NCBI RefSeq assembly: GCF_900102435.1
Contig: NZ_FNBU01000003.1
Span: 1-64,000, forward strand
Reading direction: 5' to 3'
DNA length: 64,000 nucleotides
Source of the DNA: Sporolituus thermophilus DSM 23256
GTDB taxonomy: Bacteria; Bacillota; Negativicutes; Sporomusales; Thermosinaceae
Under the pieces are notes generated by a model that saw only the letters and a list, made by a program, of their open reading frames with translations, was not told where the DNA came from and made no database searches. The position numbers were made by a program, and so were the translations under genes. Positions 40,854 to 49,838 of this stretch are shown here, piece by piece. The stretch's first letter is position 1, and each line of letters starts with the position of its first letter.

Positions 40854-42182
40854 TCAATGGGGTATTAACATTATGCCCATTATCGCAATAATATTCCCGA
40901 TAATAAACAGGAGAACAGTAAAGCCTATTAAGTCCCGAATGTTAATATTAGCAATTGCCAGCAAAGGCAAGGCCCAGAACGGACATACCACGTTCCAGAT
41001 ACTTTCGCCCCAAGCCACCCCCATGGCTACTTTCCATGGTTCTACTCCCAACTTGGCAGCTGCTGGCAACATAAACGGGGCTTGTACGACCCAATGCCCA
41101 CCAGCCGAGGGAATAAAAATGCTTATAATCAGTGAGGAAAAGTAGCAAGCCAGCTCGAAAGTCTCATATGTCGACATTTTTAATAACCAGTCGGAAATGA
41201 CAAATACTAAGCCGCTGCCTTTCATTATTCCCATGATGCCTGAGTAAAACGGGTATTGGAGAATGATTCCCGCAGCCGCATTGGCTCCTTTACTTATAGC
41301 CTTAGTATAATTAATCAGGCTACCATGGGCTAATATGCCTAAGATTATGAAAATGAAGATTAGTAAATTCAAATTGAGGTTAAAACCATTTTTAATAAAG
41401 AAATAGCCAATGTAGGCAACGCCCATAAACCCTAAGGAGTAATTCAAAATTAAACTCGTATCCAAATGGTCCGCCAACTGCTTTTTCATTGCCACAGGAG
41501 TTGCCGCACTTTGCTCTTCCTCAAATAGTGCCGGGTCAGCTAGAACTGTATCCTCTTTTTTAGGGATCATTAGCAACAAAACCAACGGAATTATGACAGC
41601 AAGGCCGACGGTAATAAAGATTGCTTGCGGATGAAAGATTGTCTGTGAGAGTGGAATAATGCCCATTTCTTTTTCCAAAAAGTGCCCTTTGGTGTTAATC
41701 AATAATGGAACTGAAGCCGAAAGTCCTCCATGCGTTATAATAATCCCAGAAAAAGCAGCTGTAACCAACAGGCGAAAATCGACATCACGATGCAATTTGG
41801 CAGCTTCTCGGGCAAGCAAACCACCGGCGATCAACCCCAATCCCCAGTTTAAATAATACAGGGCCATAGACACAAAACCAATAAATAATATTGTTTGCCT
41901 AGGGGTGTGCGGTATACTGGCAATAAATTGAAGAAATTTGCGCACGACTGGGGCTGCAGCCAATGCATAACCGGATACTATTACGAGAGCCATTTGCATG
42001 GCAAAAGCCAAGATGCCAAAGAACCCTTCTCCCCAGTCGTTGATAATTTTCATAATAGGTGTATTGGTAATACTTATCGCCATGACTACTACAACTAACG
42101 TTATGAGCCAGGCAATTGTAAAAGGGTCAGGCAGATACTTTTGCATGAGGTTGACAAAGAACATCAATATGCGATTAATCAT
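40854..42182 (-). CDS. AtoE-type short-chain fatty acid transporter
   Basis: This 442-residue membrane protein with about 12 helices matches the short-chain fatty acid transporter family: LMQKYLPDPFTIAWLITLVV, ALYYLNWGLGLIAGGLLARE, IFIPSAGGHWVVQAPFMLPA and VAWGESIWNVVCPFWALPLL. It would move a C4-type acid such as acetoacetate, butyrate or 3-hydroxybutyrate. It follows the BKACE and hydroxyacyl-CoA dehydrogenase genes after a 576-bp gap. GGAGGGTATGAC precedes the ATG. Confidence 0.88.
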   Translation of the reverse strand: MINRILMFFVNLMQKYLPDPFTIAWLITLVVVVMAISITNTPIMKIINDWGEGFFGILAFAMQMALVIVSGYALAAAPVVRKFLQFIASIPHTPRQTILFIGFVSMALYYLNWGLGLIAGGLLAREAAKLHRDVDFRLLVTAAFSGIIITHGGLSASVPLLINTKGHFLEKEMGIIPLSQTIFHPQAIFITVGLAVIIPLVLLLMIPKKEDTVLADPALFEEEQSAATPVAMKKQLADHLDTSLILNYSLGFMGVAYIGYFFIKNGFNLNLNLLIFIFIILGILAHGSLINYTKAISKGANAAAGIILQYPFYSGIMGIMKGSGLVFVISDWLLKMSTYETFELACYFSSLIISIFIPSAGGHWVVQAPFMLPAAAKLGVEPWKVAMGVAWGESIWNVVCPFWALPLLAIANINIRDLIGFTVLLFIIGNIIAIMGIMLIPH

Positions 42183-42461
42183 GTCATACCCTCCATTCTA
42201 TTTCTAGTTAATGTCAAACATTGTGCATACTAATAATGCTTGTGTTTTTAGAAATTCGTTGCGTCCTAAATTTTATTTTTGTTAGATTCTCTAGAAACAG
42301 TTAATGAGTAGGTCTTAGCAAAATTTTGCTGAAAATATTTATCAACTATCAGGGACATAAAGAATTTTATCCAATAGTGTCAAGAGGAAAGGTAAATTTC
42401 TGAGTTTTGAGGCTTTTTCAATTCTTGAAAATAGATATGAAATAGCATAAAATAATACTGT

Positions 42462-42491
42462 TTTTAAATTAACTTCTTTTAAATTAACTTC
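42462..42491. repeat. Tandem 15-bp repeat
   Basis: TTTTAAATTAACTTC occurs twice in direct succession (42462-42476, 42477-42491), within the AT-rich gap 42183-42758. Confidence 0.7.
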
Positions 42492-42553
42492 CGTGACGTG
42501 GTTGAATACACGTTAAACCCTATCAATTATGTTTAAGATTGTTATTATTGGGG

Positions 42554-42618
42554 TGCATCCGGATAGTGCCCTCTTTTTTAGCTTAGAAGGGAGGACACTT
42601 GAATCCGGATGCTTTTTT
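42554..42618 (+). terminator. Long hairpin with T tract, plus strand
   Basis: The outer stem GCATCCGGAT / ATCCGGATGC encloses an inner AGTGCCCTC / GGGAGGACACT stem, followed by six T residues on the plus strand. Both flanking genes are on the minus strand, so this would end a plus-strand transcript that I cannot otherwise identify. The rest of the gap (42183-42758) has no supported gene. Confidence 0.6.
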
Positions 42619-42758
42619 CACATGACATTATATTATCCGTTTTATAACATCTATTTTTTTGACTTTTTTTGCCCGCTGACCTTGGAAACTATCATCATAG
42701 TGTGCTTATCACAAAAAGCATAATGAACTCTTACGCTGAGAAATCGGGGTATGGAGTC

Positions 42759-43703
42759 TCAGACATAGTACTCGGAAGCTTTAAGTTGATGAATCAGTTT
42801 TTTCATGAATTTTTTTCTGATTTTAGGTACTTCTTCAGAAGAATATTTGTAAAAACCCTCTCCTGATTTAATGCCTAATTTCCCCTCCTTTACTTTTTCC
42901 CTTAAAAGACGGTTGGCCTTCTGTGAGTTGTCCATAACCTTCAACAGGTTATCACCGACAATACACCAGATATCCAGCCCGCCAAAATCGGCAATTTCTA
43001 GCTGTCCGGTGGTTGCATACCTGAAAGCGGGGCCAAATTTTAAGGCTTTGTCTACATCCTCGGGAGCTGCAATGCCTTGTTCGATTATCGAGAACACTTC
43101 TCGGGCAACTCCTTGCTGGATCCGGTTAGCGACAAGGCCTGGAACGTCCTTTAAGACTTTTACTGTCTGTTTTTTTATTGAGGCATATAGTTTCTCAACC
43201 TCTTTATAGATAGACTGAGGCATATTCCCAAAAAAAGACATTTCTACAATGGGCATCAAATGAGCTGGGTTATACCAGTGATTTACGATCATTCGTTGTT
43301 TTCGGCGCTCACTGACCAATGCCATCATATCTGATAGTTTCAGGCTAGATGTATTGCTGGCCAAAACTGTATGTTCAGGACAATACTCGTCCAGCTTTTG
43401 GAACAGTCTTTGTTTTAGTTCTAGAACTTCCGGGACAGCCTCAATAACATAGTCGCGGTCAGTCACTGCCTGTTGCAGGTCGGTATGCAACTTGATTTTG
43501 TCAATAATTTTAGGGATTGAGTCTAAAGGAATATAGTTTTCTTCCGCCAAAAGTTCCAGTTCATCCCTAATTTCTGCCAACGCATTTTTCAACCTGGCGG
43601 CATCGATGTCGTATAAATTGACATCATAACCATACATGGCAAATGCTTCAGCGATACCATGCCCCATTGTCCCGGCGCCTAAAACTCCGATTTTTGTGAT
43701 CAT
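42759..43703 (-). CDS. 3-hydroxyacyl-CoA dehydrogenase family protein
   Basis: This 314-residue protein starts with the NAD-binding ITKIGVLGAGTMGHGIAEAF, then VIEAVPEVLELKQRLFQKLD, LASNTSSLKLSDMM, NHWYNPAHLMPIVEMSFF (the catalytic-type His/Asn region) and a C-terminal domain with VPGLVANRIQQGVAREVFSI and GIKSGEGFYKY. The family includes hydroxybutyryl-CoA, L-gulonate and carnitine dehydrogenases. With BKACE next door, oxidation of a 3-hydroxy acid to a beta-keto acid is likely. The exact substrate is not shown. Confidence 0.9.
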   Translation of the reverse strand: MITKIGVLGAGTMGHGIAEAFAMYGYDVNLYDIDAARLKNALAEIRDELELLAEENYIPLDSIPKIIDKIKLHTDLQQAVTDRDYVIEAVPEVLELKQRLFQKLDEYCPEHTVLASNTSSLKLSDMMALVSERRKQRMIVNHWYNPAHLMPIVEMSFFGNMPQSIYKEVEKLYASIKKQTVKVLKDVPGLVANRIQQGVAREVFSIIEQGIAAPEDVDKALKFGPAFRYATTGQLEIADFGGLDIWCIVGDNLLKVMDNSQKANRLLREKVKEGKLGIKSGEGFYKYSSEEVPKIRKKFMKKLIHQLKASEYYV

Positions 43704-43731
43704 ATTCGTTCCTGCCTTTCTTTTTAGTGTG

Positions 43732-44556
43732 TTAGTGTGTTTTCAGGCCCAATATCTGCCTGGCTTCGTCCGGGCTGGCAACTTCTTTATTCGCTTCCCT
43801 GATTAACCTGACTGCGCGGGCTACGAATTCAGAGTTAGAAGTAGCTAATCGGTTTTTGGCATAATACACGTTATCTTCCATGCCGACTCTAACGTGGCCT
43901 CCGAGCGCGATTGTAGCATATAAGATTGGAATGTGCCCCGCCCCAATGCCAAATGCTGACCAGGTAGCATCTCGCGGTATCAAATTTTTCAGGTACACAA
44001 GGTTTTCTACGGTTGCGGCAACGCCTCCCGCGGCCCCCAGGACAAACTGGTAGTGTAGCGGTGAAGCAAGCACGCCTTTTTTAACATAGTATAATGAGTT
44101 GTAAATCATCCCGGCATCAAATATTTCTATCTCTGGTTTTATGCCGTTTTCAAGCATTGTTTTGCCCAGCTTTTCCAAAAACTGCGGCGTGTTAAGGAAC
44201 ACACTGGTATGCATCCAGTTCATTGAGCCCGCGTCATATGAAGCCATTTCGGGTTTGAGTTCAATCAAATGGGCCATCCTGTCCTCATCTGTAGCGTTTA
44301 AATCGCCTGATGTTGTGAGATTAAGTACAATATCACACTTACTCCTTATAAGCCTGACGGTTTCTTTAAACTTCTCCTTGTCCATAGTCCCTTTGCCCTG
44401 ATCATCCCGCATGTGTAGGTGGGCGATCGCTGCTCCGGCTTTCCAGCATTCATAAACATCATCGGCAATTTCCTGCGGCGTAAGCGGAATATTAGGATTG
44501 TGCTCCTTGGTCGGCCATGCTCCAGTCGGCGCTACAGTGATAATCACTTTTTCCAT
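43732..44556 (-). CDS. Beta-keto acid cleavage enzyme (BKACE/Kce family)
   Basis: This 274-residue enzyme has the family pattern VIITVAPTGAWPTKEHNPNI and the zinc ligands in GAAIAHLHMRDDQGKG. NLTTSGDLNATDEDRMAHLI and the late Glu of ALGGHVRVGMEDNVYY follow. BKACE enzymes condense a beta-keto acid with acetyl-CoA and cleave it to acetoacetate and a new CoA ester. The ATG at 44556 has GAGGTGAG just upstream; GTG 44565 is a possible alternative. It is the first gene behind a sigma-54 promoter. Confidence 0.92.
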   Translation of the reverse strand: MEKVIITVAPTGAWPTKEHNPNIPLTPQEIADDVYECWKAGAAIAHLHMRDDQGKGTMDKEKFKETVRLIRSKCDIVLNLTTSGDLNATDEDRMAHLIELKPEMASYDAGSMNWMHTSVFLNTPQFLEKLGKTMLENGIKPEIEIFDAGMIYNSLYYVKKGVLASPLHYQFVLGAAGGVAATVENLVYLKNLIPRDATWSAFGIGAGHIPILYATIALGGHVRVGMEDNVYYAKNRLATSNSEFVARAVRLIREANKEVASPDEARQILGLKTH

Positions 44557-44605
44557 TTCTCTCACCTCATTGTTTAATTATTTGGGTTTCGTTGCGCTAT
44601 AATAT

Positions 44606-44622
44606 TGCAAATAACGTGCCAA
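44606..44622 (-). promoter_or_regulatory. Sigma-54 (-24/-12) promoter
   Basis: Reading minus, TTGGCACGTTATTTGCA matches the sigma-54 consensus TGGCAC-N5-TTGC exactly. It lies 50 bp upstream of the BKACE start, pointing into the cluster. Confidence 0.92.
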
Positions 44623-44662
44623 TATGTTTAAGCCCCAAACCGCGCCAGATAGTACATAAATA

Positions 44663-44702
44663 AAACCGGTGTGTGATGAAATTTTTCATCACACACCGGT
44701 TT
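44663..44702 (-). terminator. Terminator of the sigma-54 regulator gene
   Basis: A perfect 19-bp palindromic stem with a two-base centre is followed on the minus strand by TTATTTATG. The stem contains activator site 1 (44674-44691), so one sequence may serve as both terminator and enhancer element. Confidence 0.75.
44674..44691. promoter_or_regulatory. Activator site UAS1
   Basis: TGATGA-N6-TCATCA, the first of three copies in 110 bp. It lies 52 bp upstream of the -24 element. Confidence 0.75.
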
Positions 44703-44742
44703 AAGTTACTGACATTTCAGACATTTAAATTAATAATATTAT

Positions 44743-44760
44743 TGATGAAAAGCATCATCA
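44743..44760. promoter_or_regulatory. Activator site UAS2
   Basis: TGATGA-N6-TCATCA, overlapping the stop codon (44758-44760) of the regulator gene. Confidence 0.75.
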
Positions 44761-46320
44761 AGTTTGATGACATTTTTCATCAGACAGAGTTATCCCCAAT
44801 TTTTTGACTTTTTTTACAATTGTCGATTGATCAATCTTTAAAATTTGAGCTGCCTTTCTTGTACTGCCACCAATAGCCAGGGCTTTTTTTATGGCATTTT
44901 TTTCTGCATTGCGGACAATTTCCCGCAAGCTAGACTCCTTGTTTGGGAATTCTGTATGATAATGATCAAGATTCAACAGGTTACCAATCAGGTCAGCCTT
45001 GATGACTGCTCTAGGTTCAGAAATTATGACCAACCTTTCTATAATATTTTGGAGTTCCCTCACGTTTCCCGGCCAGGGATATTGCTTTAACAATTCTATT
45101 GCGGGCTGTTCAATTTCAATATATTTTGCATAGCGTCCATTGTAAATGCTAAGGAAATATTGTGTTAGCAATTCTATATCCGTTGTCCTGACTCTTAACG
45201 GAGGAATATGGATAGGAAAAATGTTGAGCCGATAATACAGGTCTCCCCTGAACCGCCCCTGTCTGACCAATTCTTTTAAATCACGATTGGTTGCTGCAAT
45301 TATTCGGACGTCAAGTTTTATCGGCTTCTTTCCTCCAATGCGGGTAATTTCTTTGTTTTGGAGGACTCTGAGTAGTTTTGGTTGAAGTTCTAGCGGCATC
45401 TCACCGATCTCGTCCAACAGTAAAGTTCCTTTGTTAGCTAGTTCAAATACGCCGATCCTGCCGGTATTTGCTGCTCCCGTAAAAGCGCCTTTTTCATAGC
45501 CAAAGAGCTCAGCTTCAAGCAGATTAGCGGGAATGGCTGCGCAGTTAACCTTGATAAATGGCTCATTCTTTCTGGCGCTGTTAAGGTAAATTTCATTGGT
45601 AACTACTTCTTTCCCCGTACCCGTCTCTCCTGTAATCAACACTGTAACGTCAAGTGTGGCGACCTGATGCACCATTTTTATTATCTGCTGGGCCTCAGGG
45701 CTCTGGCCGATAAAGTTTTTATTCAGATGCAACTTGCGGAGATGTTCAATTTCCTGTTTCTTTTTATGTTTGTCTTCCTCTACTGCCTTGATTTTTTCTT
45801 GTGTTGCTTCTAATTCGGCCTTCATAGCTAATAAATTAGTAATATCTCTGTCAATGACAACTACTTTTTTTACTTGGCCGTCTTCATCAAAAATTGGAGT
45901 ACCTGTAATCAGCATTTTTTTGCCATTTCTTAAACTTTCACCTACAGAATTAACCTGTTTCCGATATTTGATCACTAAGGGTGTTACTGCATTTTTGTAT
46001 AATCCTTCTTTTTCGCAATCGGTAACATATTTGTTTATTACTTCTTCTGGGTTTATGCCTGTCATCTCGACATAAGCTTTATTTACATAGAGCGTTTTCC
46101 CATCACCATCGGCGACATATATCCCGTCATACAGATAATCTCCAACTTCCCTGAGGTCAAACTCTTTTGCCTGCTTATATTCTTCCAGTACTTTTTTCAG
46201 ACCTTCTGATACATCCTTAACGGGATCCAATTTATCATTTATCGATAATTCATCCGTACTTAATTTATCAATAAGGTATTTCAAAAACGCCACCGGACAA
46301 AACTGTTGTTTTTTTACCAT
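44758..46320 (-). CDS. PAS-AAA+-Fis sigma-54-dependent activator
   Basis: This 520-residue enhancer-binding protein has a PAS domain (about residues 70-170: VGDYLYDGIYVADGDGKTLY, VNKAYVEMTGINPEEVINKY) and an AAA+ domain (about 210-440). The AAA+ part has Walker A GETGTGKEVV, the sigma-54 contact loop ELFGYEKGAFTGAANTGRIG, Walker B GTLLLDEIGEMP and the arginine-finger region FRGDLYYRLNIFPIHIPPLR. A Fis-type helix-turn-helix at the end (IGGSTRKAAQILKIDQSTIV) probably recognises TGATGA-N6-TCATCA. The start at 46320 has GGGAGGTTATAAAA; a longer in-frame start at 46407 is weaker. It should activate BKACE-HBD-AtoE. Confidence 0.94.
   Translation of the reverse strand: MVKKQQFCPVAFLKYLIDKLSTDELSINDKLDPVKDVSEGLKKVLEEYKQAKEFDLREVGDYLYDGIYVADGDGKTLYVNKAYVEMTGINPEEVINKYVTDCEKEGLYKNAVTPLVIKYRKQVNSVGESLRNGKKMLITGTPIFDEDGQVKKVVVIDRDITNLLAMKAELEATQEKIKAVEEDKHKKKQEIEHLRKLHLNKNFIGQSPEAQQIIKMVHQVATLDVTVLITGETGTGKEVVTNEIYLNSARKNEPFIKVNCAAIPANLLEAELFGYEKGAFTGAANTGRIGVFELANKGTLLLDEIGEMPLELQPKLLRVLQNKEITRIGGKKPIKLDVRIIAATNRDLKELVRQGRFRGDLYYRLNIFPIHIPPLRVRTTDIELLTQYFLSIYNGRYAKYIEIEQPAIELLKQYPWPGNVRELQNIIERLVIISEPRAVIKADLIGNLLNLDHYHTEFPNKESSLREIVRNAEKNAIKKALAIGGSTRKAAQILKIDQSTIVKKVKKLGITLSDEKCHQT
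44765..44782. promoter_or_regulatory. Activator site UAS3
   Basis: TGATGA-N6-TCATCA, inside the last codons of the regulator gene, 22 bp from UAS2 (about two helical turns, same DNA face). Confidence 0.7.
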
Positions 46321-46522
46321 TTTTATAACCTCCCGCAGGCGTTCAAGGCACAAAAGGCTCTTAAAGCCTATCTTCGAAAGAGCGGCGCGAGTCTTGACAC
46401 CTGGCAAGCATAGGCCATGATTTCTTAGGCGGAAGCGTGAAATTGGCGAGCTTGTGATTAATCGCTCTCTTTTTTAAAAAATTTTATCCGGCTGGGTCGT
46501 TTTTACTTTCCGAATGGTATTG

Positions 46523-46933
46523 TTAGCCAAGGTACTTGAATGTCACCGTTTTCTTCATGTCAGGGTGGAGGCTGTTGTATACCGGGCATTCCTTAGCCGC
46601 AAGCTCGATGATCTTTCGTTCTTTGGCACTGTAATTATTATGGGGCAGAATAATTTCGGTAATCAATTCGACTATCCGGCGGGGATCGGTTCCCATTACT
46701 TTCGTTGTATGCACCTCCGCGCCATCGATGTTAAAGCCGTGAGTTTGCGCGGCAATGCCAATGATGGTTAACACGCAGGCCCCATAAGCCGTAGCCAGAA
46801 GGTCAGTAGGCGAAAATGCTTCTCCCTTGCCATGATTATCGGTGGGGGCGTCGGTAATTAGTTTGCTCCCGGACTGGAGATGCACCGACTCGGTGCGTAG
46901 CCCGCCCAGATATTTCGTTTGTACGGTAGCCAT
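46523..46933 (-). CDS. OsmC-family protein
   Basis: This 136-residue OsmC/Ohr-fold protein has the two redox-active cysteines at the expected places, FSPTDLLATAYGACVLTIIG and AAKECPVYNSLHPDM. OsmC proteins reduce organic hydroperoxides. AAAGGGGTTTTACT precedes the ATG. It is separate from the sigma-54 cluster. Confidence 0.92.
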   Translation of the reverse strand: MATVQTKYLGGLRTESVHLQSGSKLITDAPTDNHGKGEAFSPTDLLATAYGACVLTIIGIAAQTHGFNIDGAEVHTTKVMGTDPRRIVELITEIILPHNNYSAKERKIIELAAKECPVYNSLHPDMKKTVTFKYLG

Positions 46934-47001
46934 AGTAAAACCCCTTTCGCTTAGTTGCGTTTTTAAATGTATAGTTCGCTCTTTGGCTATTTTTTCCTCC
47001 G

Positions 47002-47910
47002 TTAACCGGAGTTTTGGGTCGTGAGATAAACCCCGCTGATAATTAACATAGCGCCGGCAATTTGCTGCCAGGAAACCGCTTCATTTACCAACAGGACGGC
47101 CAAGATCGTCCCCGCTACCGGCACGATATTCATAAATATCGCTGCCCGATGGGGACCGAGAACCGATACCCCGTGATTCCACCAAAAGAAGGCTAAACAG
47201 CCGCTCCCCAGCACCATATATGCCATACTGACCCAGCCGAAGAAACTCAGGGCAATAGCGCCGTTAAAGCCTTCCATGCGCGCAATTGCAAATAGGATGA
47301 GCGCGCCAACTGCGCTTGCCCAGGCGGTTGCCGCCAGCGCCGACATGGTGCGCATTACCTTGCGGCCGATGACGGAGTAAACGGCCCAGCTTACCTGCGC
47401 CAGCGCCAGCATAATATCGCCAATGTTAAAGCTTAGCCCGGTCAACACGGCCAGGCTGCCGTTGGCGACTACGACAATAACCCCGAAAAAAGATATGGCT
47501 ACCCCTGCCAACTGGCGGAAGGTTAAGCGTTCGTTTAGCAGGAGCGCCGCCAGACAGGCCGTAGTCACCGGGCCTACCGCATTTAGCAGGCTCATGTTGG
47601 TAGCCGTCGATAGTTTGACGCCGCTATAAATTAAAAAATTAAACAGGGCTATCCCGGTTATCCCCAGGGCAATGATGCCAGGCAGCTGTTCCCGCCGGGG
47701 GAGGCATTTTCTGCCTTCAATATAAAACGCCAGAAGAATCAAGATGACGCTGACCGCGGCGAAGCGTAAAAATGCGGTCGTAACCGGTGACAACTCGCCA
47801 ACCGTATATTTGGCTGCTACTGCGTTACCTCCCCAGAGTATGGCCGTCAGCGTCAATAAAATATAGACTCCCCGCTCGGTATTGAAAAATTGTATCAAAA
47901 CGGTTGGCAC
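47002..47910 (-). CDS. EamA/DMT-family transporter
   Basis: This 302-residue membrane protein has ten helices in two EamA repeats. The first contains LTAILWGGNAVAAKYTVGEL and NFLIYSGVKLSTATNMSLLN; the second contains LALAQVSWAVYSVIGRKVM and GWVSMAYMVLGSGCLAFFWW followed by NHGVSVLGPHRAAIFMNIVPV. It is probably a metabolite or amino acid exporter; the substrate is unknown. Confidence 0.9.
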   Translation of the reverse strand: MPTVLIQFFNTERGVYILLTLTAILWGGNAVAAKYTVGELSPVTTAFLRFAAVSVILILLAFYIEGRKCLPRREQLPGIIALGITGIALFNFLIYSGVKLSTATNMSLLNAVGPVTTACLAALLLNERLTFRQLAGVAISFFGVIVVVANGSLAVLTGLSFNIGDIMLALAQVSWAVYSVIGRKVMRTMSALAATAWASAVGALILFAIARMEGFNGAIALSFFGWVSMAYMVLGSGCLAFFWWNHGVSVLGPHRAAIFMNIVPVAGTILAVLLVNEAVSWQQIAGAMLIISGVYLTTQNSG

Positions 47911-47932
47911 CTCCGTGATGAAATCTTACCGA

Positions 47933-47970
47933 AAATATTATAACTTACTCTAAATATTATAACTTACTCT
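47933..47970. repeat. Tandem 19-bp repeat
   Basis: AAATATTATAACTTACTCT is repeated exactly (47933-47951, 47952-47970), 23 bp upstream of the EamA start. It could be a regulator site or recent slippage. Between it and the thiC promoter, a frame from about 47985 (YEGGIIYVPWRDFEREGLST) looks like gene debris. Confidence 0.7.
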
Positions 47971-48114
47971 CAACTCTTACACGATATGAAGGCGGAATTA
48001 TTTATGTGCCCTGGCGGGACTTTGAGCGGGAGGGGCTCAGCACCTATATTTACGGCCCCGGTCATCCTTGGTACCTTCGGAAAAGCCTGGGGCAAAGAAT
48101 TAAAATAGTGATAC

Positions 48115-48143
48115 TTTACATTACTCCTAATCTGGAATACAAT
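48115..48143 (+). promoter_or_regulatory. Promoter of thiC
   Basis: TTTACA (48115-48120), a 17-bp spacer and TACAAT (48138-48143), about 20 bp before the TPP riboswitch. Confidence 0.7.
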
Positions 48144-48163
48144 GTAAATAGGTGAATAGACAG

Positions 48164-48250
48164 AGAGCTAGGGGGGCCTGTTGGCTGAGAAGACGGCATG
48201 TCTGACCCTTGGAACCTGATGTGGTTAGCACCACCGTAGGGAAGCTTTCA
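48164..48250 (+). ncRNA. TPP riboswitch (THI element)
   Basis: The conserved blocks are present in order: GGGGGGCCTGTTGGCTGAGA, GACCCTTGGAACCTGATGTG, GTTAGCACCACCGTAGGGAA. Thiamine pyrophosphate binding should stabilise the terminator that follows and lower thiC expression. Confidence 0.96.
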
Positions 48251-48262
48251 GCGAACAATACG

Positions 48263-48290
48263 AAGCAAGCTTTTCTGCGCTTGCTTTTTC
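48263..48290 (+). terminator. TPP riboswitch terminator
   Basis: The stem AAGCAAGC / GCTTGCTT with an 8-nt loop is followed by TTTCTTTTT. Confidence 0.85.
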
Positions 48291-48329
48291 TTTTTACATT
48301 TTAGATTAACAAGGAAGGTTGGGATTGAC

Positions 48330-49631
48330 GTGACTTACAGTACCCAAATGGATGCGGCGCGAAAAGGGATAATAACCGAACAGATGAAAATCGTCGCCGC
48401 CAAAGAGAAGATGGATCCAAACCGGCTGCGAGAACTGGTCGCCAGCGGGCAAGTGGTAATTCCCGCGAACAAAAATCACCGCAAGTTAGATCCTGAAGGC
48501 ATTGGCGCAGGGCTCCGGACCAAAATCAACGTAAATTTGGGCGTTTCCAAAGATTGCTGCAATATTGAACTGGAACTGGAAAAAGCAAGGAAGGCAATCG
48601 AGTTAAAGGCTGAAGCCATCATGGACTTAAGTTGCTACGGCAAGACCCGGGAATTTCGGCGGAAGTTGGTTGAGATGTCACCGGCGATGATTGGCACCGT
48701 TCCGATGTATGATGCGGTGGGGCTGTTGGAAAAGGACCTCAAGGACATAACGGTGGATGAATTTTTTAAGGTCGTAGAGACCCATGCGGAAGACGGCGTC
48801 GATTTTATGACCATCCACTGCGGGATCAACCGGGCCACGGCGGAAAGGGTTAAACGGAATAAACGGCTGACAAATATTGTTTCCCGGGGCGGCTCGCTGC
48901 TTTTTGCCTGGATGGAACTGAACAATCAAGAGAATCCTTTCTATGAATATTATGACCGGCTGCTCGATATCTGCGTTAAGTACGATATTACGCTCAGTCT
49001 GGGGGATGCGTGCCGCCCCGGGTCGATTCACGACGCTACCGACGCTGCGCAGGTCGAAGAATTAATTGTCCTGGGTGAGTTAACCAAACGAGCCTGGGAG
49101 AAAAACGTCCAGGTAATGATCGAAGGACCAGGCCACATGCCCATCAATGAAATACCAGGTAACATGATGCTGCAGAAACGGCTGTGCCACGGCGCCCCGT
49201 TTTATGTCCTGGGCCCAATCGTTACCGATATCGCGCCGGGCTATGACCATATTACAAGCGCCATCGGCGGGGCGATTGCCGCGGCTCACGGCGCTGACTT
49301 TCTCTGTTATGTAACGCCGGCTGAGCATCTGCGCTTACCTGATCTTGATGACATGAAAGAAGGAATAATCGCGGCGAAGATTGCCGCTCACGCCGCCGAT
49401 ATTGCGAAAGGTATTCCTGGAGCGCGTGATTGGGACAACGCGATGAGTGAAGCCCGGGCGAATGTGGATTTCCCGCGCATGATCGAACTGGCGATTGATC
49501 CGGAAAAGGCCCGCCGCTACCGGGAATCATCCAAACCGGAACACGAGGATACTTGTACTATGTGCGGTAAAATGTGTCCGATGAAGAACATGAAAAAAAT
49601 ACTTAATGGCGAGGACTTGTGTATAAAATAA
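48330..49631 (+). CDS. thiC: Phosphomethylpyrimidine synthase ThiC
   Basis: This 433-residue radical SAM enzyme converts aminoimidazole ribotide to HMP-phosphate in thiamine synthesis. ThiC motifs include [60 protein letters not shown] and [20 protein letters not shown]. The C-terminal iron-sulfur motif is [11 protein letters not shown] (C-x2-C-x3-C). The start is GTG at 48330 behind AAGGAAGG. It is monocistronic, TPP-riboswitch controlled and followed by a terminator. Confidence 0.97.
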   Translation: MTYSTQMDAARKGIITEQMKIVAAKEKMDPNRLRELVASGQVVIPANKNHRKLDPEGIGAGLRTKINVNLGVSKDCCNIELELEKARKAIELKAEAIMDLSCYGKTREFRRKLVEMSPAMIGTVPMYDAVGLLEKDLKDITVDEFFKVVETHAEDGVDFMTIHCGINRATAERVKRNKRLTNIVSRGGSLLFAWMELNNQENPFYEYYDRLLDICVKYDITLSLGDACRPGSIHDATDAAQVEELIVLGELTKRAWEKNVQVMIEGPGHMPINEIPGNMMLQKRLCHGAPFYVLGPIVTDIAPGYDHITSAIGGAIAAAHGADFLCYVTPAEHLRLPDLDDMKEGIIAAKIAAHAADIAKGIPGARDWDNAMSEARANVDFPRMIELAIDPEKARRYRESSKPEHEDTCTMCGKMCPMKNMKKILNGEDLCIK

Positions 49632-49665
49632 GAGGTCGGGAGATTTTTCTCCCGGCCTCTTGTTT
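49631..49665 (+). terminator. Terminator of thiC
   Basis: The stem AGAGGTCGGGAGA / TCTCCCGGCCTCT (one mismatch) is followed by TGTTTAC. Confidence 0.8.
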
Positions 49666-49674
49666 ACGAATTAG

Positions 49675-49791
49675 CCGTTTCTGCTTGACCGCGCCAAGCT
49701 GGACGAGCTATTCGAACGAATAGCCAAACCAGAACAACGGTGTAGGATGGTGGACCGCCTGGAAGAAGAATTGGCCGCATGGGCAAAATAG
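49675..49791 (+). pseudogene. C-terminal gene remnant
   Basis: An open frame without a start reads LLDRAKLDELFERIAKPEQR, CRMVDRLEEELAAWAK and stops at 49791. The charged helical pattern looks like a real protein C-terminus, but no family is recognised. The 5' part is missing, cut off by the thiC terminator. Confidence 0.3.
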
Positions 49792-49838
49792 GATTAGAAC
49801 CTAACCGAAATTTAGGCAGAAAGAAGGGGGAAAACGCT

